This document shows, piece by piece, positions 60,719 through 64,000 of a stretch of 64,000 bases of DNA; the first letter of the stretch is position 1, and the number at the start of each line of letters is the position of its first letter. The position numbers were made by a program, and so were the translations under genes. The notes beneath the pieces were generated by a model that worked only from the letters and a program-made list of their open reading frames with translations, did no database searches and was not told the DNA's origin. Source of the stretch: UBA6522 sp965204155 (GTDB lineage: Bacteria > Pseudomonadota > Gammaproteobacteria > Steroidobacterales > Rariloculaceae); NCBI GenBank assembly GCA_965204155.1, contig OZ241971.1, positions 4,898,001-4,962,000 of the forward strand, in the 5' to 3' direction.

Positions 60719-62098
60719 TCATGTTGGTTCAGCTTCAAGAAATTGCGCTCGACCCCTGGTCGCGAGAAGTTCGCCGTTTTCAAGAAGCACCTCGCCGCGC
60801 TGCATGACCAGCTCGGGCGCCCCGAGGCATCGACGACCTTCGTACATCGTATAGTCTGTTTTCGTGTGTTGCGCCACCGCCCGGACCTCATGTTCCCTGG
60901 TCGGGTCGAAAATCAGCACGTCGGCATCCGCGCCTTCCTGCAGAACACCCTTGCGGGGGTAAATGCCGAAAATCTTCGCCGGTTTTTCAGCCATCAGTTC
61001 CACCAGCTTGCACAGGCTGATGGACCGCCTGTTGAATCCTTCGTCGTAGGTGACGGTGAACATGGTCTCCTGGCCGGGCAGGCCCGCCGGCGCGGCAAAG
61101 ACATTGCCCCACCGCGGTTCCTTGGTGTCGATCAGGTGACCGGCCGTATCGGCGCCGATGACGTCGATGGTGCCGTCCTTGACCGCCTGCCACAGCGCGT
61201 CGATGTCCTTTTTTTCGCGCAGTGGCGGACTGACCTTGGCGAGCGAACCCATGTCCCGCATCTCCTGGTCGGTCAAGGTCAGGTAGTGGGTGCAGGTCTC
61301 CGCATAGATCGGCGCCGAACCCCACTTGCGGAACATCTCGACGACCTCGAGCGCCTCCCAGGTGCTGATGTGCACGACGTAGATCGGGCAGTCCAGCGTC
61401 TTGCCGAAGCTGAGAATCCGGAATACGGCTTCGGCTTCGCAGATGTCCGGGCGGGATGGTCCGTAGTATTCGGGACCGGTCTTGCCCTCGGCCGTGAATC
61501 GGTCTTCGAGGAAATCGCAGAGGTCGCCGTTCTCCGCGTGAACGCAGAACAGGCCGCCGTTGTCCTTCAGCGTGCTCAGGATACGCAGAATGTCACGGTC
61601 CGCCAGGTACATTCCCCGTCGCTCGTATGCCATGAATCCCTTGAACGACCGCACGCCGCGGTCGCAGATCCTTGGAATGAGGTTGTCCAGGTCCGCAAGA
61701 TCGCTGCTGACCAGACTGCAGTGCAAGCCGAAATCGATCACCGAGTCCTGGGCACCTTCGTCGATAAAGTAGTTGACGGCGTCCCAGAGATTCCCTTCCA
61801 CGCCCCAAGCCTTCACGGCGCCAATGTAGGGGATCAGGGTCGTGACGCCACCGTAGACGGCAGACCTGGAGAGCGTATCCAGCCGGTCGGCGTAGACAGG
61901 GTGCAGATGCGACTCTACAATCCCCGGGAGGACGAACTTTCCGGTTGCGTCTATGGTTCTGTCGGCGGTCTTGTCGCTCCCCGGCCGCTCGATGCTGTCG
62001 ATGACTCCGTTGCTGATGAAGACATCCGCCACGCGCAGTTCGGAACTGTTGACCAGTACTCCGCCCTTTACGTGAATGTCTGCGCCGTTGCTACCCAT
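60719..62098 (-). CDS. Dihydropyrimidinase/hydantoinase-type cyclic amidohydrolase
   Basis: This 459-residue protein shows the full hydantoinase metal pattern: H64-L-H66 in VESHLHP, carboxylated-Lys candidate K153 in SFKGFMAY, H188 in CVHAEN, H243 in VVHIST and D317 in GADTAGH. These six positions are where D-hydantoinases carry their binuclear zinc ligands. The enzyme opens cyclic ureides (hydantoins or dihydropyrimidines) to N-carbamoyl acids. The gene for an N-carbamoyl amidase follows 25 bases downstream, a classical two-step pairing, and sarcosine oxidase follows that. An N-methylhydantoin would fit. Confidence 0.9.
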   Translation of the reverse strand: MGSNGADIHVKGGVLVNSSELRVADVFISNGVIDSIERPGSDKTADRTIDATGKFVLPGIVESHLHPVYADRLDTLSRSAVYGGVTTLIPYIGAVKAWGVEGNLWDAVNYFIDEGAQDSVIDFGLHCSLVSSDLADLDNLIPRICDRGVRSFKGFMAYERRGMYLADRDILRILSTLKDNGGLFCVHAENGDLCDFLEDRFTAEGKTGPEYYGPSRPDICEAEAVFRILSFGKTLDCPIYVVHISTWEALEVVEMFRKWGSAPIYAETCTHYLTLTDQEMRDMGSLAKVSPPLREKKDIDALWQAVKDGTIDVIGADTAGHLIDTKEPRWGNVFAAPAGLPGQETMFTVTYDEGFNRRSISLCKLVELMAEKPAKIFGIYPRKGVLQEGADADVLIFDPTREHEVRAVAQHTKTDYTMYEGRRCLGAPELVMQRGEVLLENGELLATRGRAQFLEAEPT

Positions 62099-62204
62099 TG
62101 CTACCTCGCGTCACCGTTTCATTGCGAACATTCTCCGCATGCAATTTGGCTCCAACCTGAAGACAACCCCTTCATCGCCACCCGTTCGCCGCCACCGTAC
62201 GCCG

Positions 62205-62795
62205 CTACCCGCTCGACATGAGGTAGCCGATTCCGGCAATGCCGATCCCGATGGCGGCGGCAATCAGGATCACATGGACCAACGAGAGTTTCTTCTTTCC
62301 TGTGGGAGGTCCGATCTCCGTGGTTGGTTCAATCTCCGGGGCGGCGCTTGCGGATTCGTCCGCCACCATGGCCGACAGCTTGCCGAAGAACTTGTCGGCC
62401 ATGCTGCGCGCAACGTTGTCCACCACCCGTGCGCCCATCTGGCCGATCTTGCCCCTCAGGCTTGCATCCACCGCATAGCTAAGCACGGTGGCGCCCTCGC
62501 TTTCCGTCAGTGAAACTTTGACGGAGCCCTTGGCATAACCTGATGCGCCACCGTCGCCCTGTCCGGAGAGCGTGTAGGAGTTCGGCGGATCGAGATCGGA
62601 CAACTGGATCGCACAGGAGAATTTCGTCCGTATCGGGCCGACCTTGGTGGTCATCTTCGCCTTGAAGTCCGTATCGGAAATCTTGTCGAAACTTTCGCAG
62701 CCCTCCAGGCAAGCCTGCAGGACCGAGGGCTCGTTCAAAGCCGCCCACACGGCCTCGCGGCCTGCGGCAATTCGATATTCCCCTCGCATTTCCAC
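62205..62795 (-). CDS. coxG: CoxG-like SRPBCC protein with C-terminal membrane helix
   Basis: This 196-residue protein starts with EYRIAAGREAVWAALNEPSVL, the opening strand and helix of the SRPBCC/CoxG family, and continues with YAKGSVKVSLTESEGATVLSY and a C-terminal amphipathic helix ending in a membrane anchor (VHVILIAAAIGIGIAGIGYL). CoxG proteins accompany CO-dehydrogenase-type molybdenum hydroxylases and help tether or mature them at the membrane. CoxM and CoxS lie just upstream. About 106 bases separate it from the hydantoinase gene. Confidence 0.85.
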   Translation of the reverse strand: MEMRGEYRIAAGREAVWAALNEPSVLQACLEGCESFDKISDTDFKAKMTTKVGPIRTKFSCAIQLSDLDPPNSYTLSGQGDGGASGYAKGSVKVSLTESEGATVLSYAVDASLRGKIGQMGARVVDNVARSMADKFFGKLSAMVADESASAAPEIEPTTEIGPPTGKKKLSLVHVILIAAAIGIGIAGIGYLMSSG

Positions 62796-62875
62796 AACGG
62801 ATCTCCCGGCTCGTTCAGCCGCTCACCAACGCCTGGTGGCCAGCGCAGAGTGCAGGACAGTCCTGACAAGGCGCC

Positions 62876-63739
62876 TTATTCAAGAAGCATGTCCTCAAGC
62901 ACACGCCGGACCCAGACCTCGGTCATGGCCCGGCGGTAATCCCCGGAAGCCTGGGCATCGGATGGCGGATCGGCTTCCGATGCCGCCGCGGCCGCTGCTT
63001 CTGCAATCAGGTCCTTTGTTGCCCTATTGCCGTTAAGGACGCCTTCGGCGTTGAGCGCCCGCATTGGAATGGGCGCCACGCTTCCAAGTCCGATGCGAAC
63101 GTCCGCGCATTTGCCCATCCAGTCACGCCGCATGGCAACCGTAACAGTCACCGTCGCGAACGCCTCCTCGGAGGTGCACGTGTATTTCAGGAACCGGGTT
63201 TCCCGGCGGGCTCGCGGGATCGGAATCTGAAACTCCATCAATACTTCATCTTCAGCGAGGTCCGTCACGAACAGATCGTGATAGAAGTCCTTGAGCGGGA
63301 TCAGCCGTTCACCGGCAGGACCTGCGATCCTGGCCTGCGCGTCCAATGCCAGGAGAGCCGGCGCCGGGTCCGACGCGCCGTCGCCGTGGCTGATGTTTCC
63401 GCCCAGGGTCCCCATGTTGCGGATCGCGGGCGACCCCACGCGGCCGCAGGCTTCGGTCAGCAGCGGGGCAGCGCTCTGAACCTGCCCGGAGCGCACGATC
63501 TCGCTATGGGTGACAGCGGCGCCAATGTGCAGCGTGCGCCCGTTGCGGTCGATACGGCGCAGTTCCGGAATGTCCGACAGGCTGATGATGACCCGCGGTT
63601 CGACCAGGCGTTCCCGCAGCAGGATCACGACCGTGAGGCCGCCGGCCATCATCAGCGCGTCATCGCCGAATTCCTGGCGGAGCGCCACCGCCTGATCGAC
63701 GGTCGTCGGCGCGCGGTAGTCGAAGTCCGGCAAACTCAT
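62876..63739 (-). CDS. coxM: FAD-binding (medium) subunit of a xanthine dehydrogenase/CoxM-family molybdenum hydroxylase
   Basis: This 287-residue protein has the FAD_binding_5 pattern: DFDYRAPTTVDQAVAL, MMAGGLTVVILLRERLV, then the turn SPAIRNMGTLGGNISHGD that binds the FAD, and LLALDAQARIAGP. The C-terminal CO-dehydrogenase flavoprotein domain is also present (RVGLGS-type stretch, RALNAEGVL). It overlaps the small subunit gene by ATGA. The Mo-binding large subunit is not in the window and presumably lies beyond 64000. The substrate is unknown; heterocycle hydroxylation is likelier than CO oxidation given the neighbours. Confidence 0.9.
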   Translation of the reverse strand: MSLPDFDYRAPTTVDQAVALRQEFGDDALMMAGGLTVVILLRERLVEPRVIISLSDIPELRRIDRNGRTLHIGAAVTHSEIVRSGQVQSAAPLLTEACGRVGSPAIRNMGTLGGNISHGDGASDPAPALLALDAQARIAGPAGERLIPLKDFYHDLFVTDLAEDEVLMEFQIPIPRARRETRFLKYTCTSEEAFATVTVTVAMRRDWMGKCADVRIGLGSVAPIPMRALNAEGVLNGNRATKDLIAEAAAAAASEADPPSDAQASGDYRRAMTEVWVRRVLEDMLLE

Positions 63740-64000
63740 GAAGACGCCCCAGGTGGCTCGGATTGGCCGGTGGCCTGGTTATCGGCCACGGCCAGCACCG
63801 CGCGGACGCTGCCCGCATAGCCCGTGCAACGGCAAATGTTGCCGACCAGTGCTTCGCGAACTTCGTGCTCGGTCGGCCTCGGGTTTTCCTTCAGGAACGA
63901 TGCAGCCATCATCAGGAAGCCAGGCGTGCAGTAGCCGCACTGCACGGCCCCCTTGTCGATGAAGGCATCCTGCAACGGGTGGAGATGCCCGTTATCTCTT
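63736..64000 (-). CDS. coxS: 2Fe-2S (small) subunit of a CoxS/xanthine dehydrogenase-family enzyme, partial
   Basis: This is the C-terminal ~88 residues of the small subunit, with the 5' end past the window edge. AVQCGYCTPGFLMMAASFL and the later NICRCTGY carry the four Cys of the second [2Fe-2S] cluster (C-x-x-C and C-x-C). Its stop overlaps the CoxM start by ATGA. A start call inside the visible part would be wrong, because the frame stays open to the edge. Confidence 0.9.
   Translation of the reverse strand, partial: RDNGHLHPLQDAFIDKGAVQCGYCTPGFLMMAASFLKENPRPTEHEVREALVGNICRCTGYAGSVRAVLAVADNQATGQSEPPGASS

Noticed and set aside
1..64000. tRNA, rRNA, insertion sequences or phage genes
   Set aside because: No cloverleaf, rRNA block, transposase or phage structural gene was recognised in either strand.

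Overview
The window is GC-rich, densely packed bacterial DNA. It carries outer-membrane TonB-dependent receptors (four), lipoproteins, Tat-type signals and periplasmic c-type cytochromes, so the source is a Gram-negative bacterium. The mix of sulfatases, a large PVC-style haem/propeller protein, sulfite dehydrogenase, heterotetrameric sarcosine oxidase and CO-dehydrogenase-family genes suggests a marine or host-associated gammaproteobacterium-like heterotroph. That placement is an inference from gene content; no rRNA, tRNA or marker gene is present to prove it.

Layout. (1) 1-7583, plus strand: the end of a GMC oxidoreductase, its subunit-3 partner, a giant SGNH/propeller/HEAT/cytochrome c protein, a ThuA-like protein and a sulfatase. 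(2) 7587-17466, minus strand: a run of a small Cys-containing exported protein, two tandem ZnuD-like TonB receptors with extraordinary His/Asp/Glu-rich inserts, a CDF metal exporter and two sulfatases. (3) 17546-25637: a membrane protein, two paralogous secreted alpha/beta hydrolases flanking a beta-propeller protein, and a divergent large TonB receptor with a perfect 15-bp palindrome in its upstream region. (4) 25827-32407: a B12-binding-type radical SAM protein, a YbaK-like deacylase, two different 2-oxoglutarate/Fe(II) hydroxylases and an NhaC-type antiporter. This is the least familiar neighbourhood. (5) 32632-45338, plus strand: two tandem M14-like metallopeptidases, a SoxC/SoxD-type sulfite dehydrogenase, an unrecognised ORF, an amidohydrolase, a HisC-like aminotransferase, a two-subunit ThDP decarboxylase of the sulfopyruvate/phosphonopyruvate type and an aldehyde dehydrogenase. 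(6) 45508-50786: a BNR/VPS10-like propeller lipoprotein and a TonB receptor. (7) 50816-53240: an accessory patch with a small coiled-coil/TM protein, an internally deleted remnant of the aminotransferase gene, an AT-rich spacer and an AbiEi/AbiEii toxin-antitoxin pair. (8) 53198-64000, minus strand: a MmgE/PrpD protein, sarcosine oxidase genes in the order B-D-A-G, a nitrilase-family amidase, a hydantoinase, CoxG, CoxM and the end of CoxS.

How it may work together. Region 5 reads as import and degradation of an organosulfur (or organophosphonate) amino compound: transaminate, decarboxylate, oxidise the aldehyde, and oxidise any sulfite released. Region 8 reads as a route from a heterocycle through a hydantoin and an N-carbamoyl amino acid to sarcosine and glycine. 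Region 2 reads as high-affinity divalent metal (probably zinc) uptake. These three readings are inferences from family membership and gene order. Tandem duplication is a theme: two ZnuD-like receptors, two M14 proteins, two alpha/beta hydrolases, several sulfatases, and a decayed second copy of the aminotransferase.
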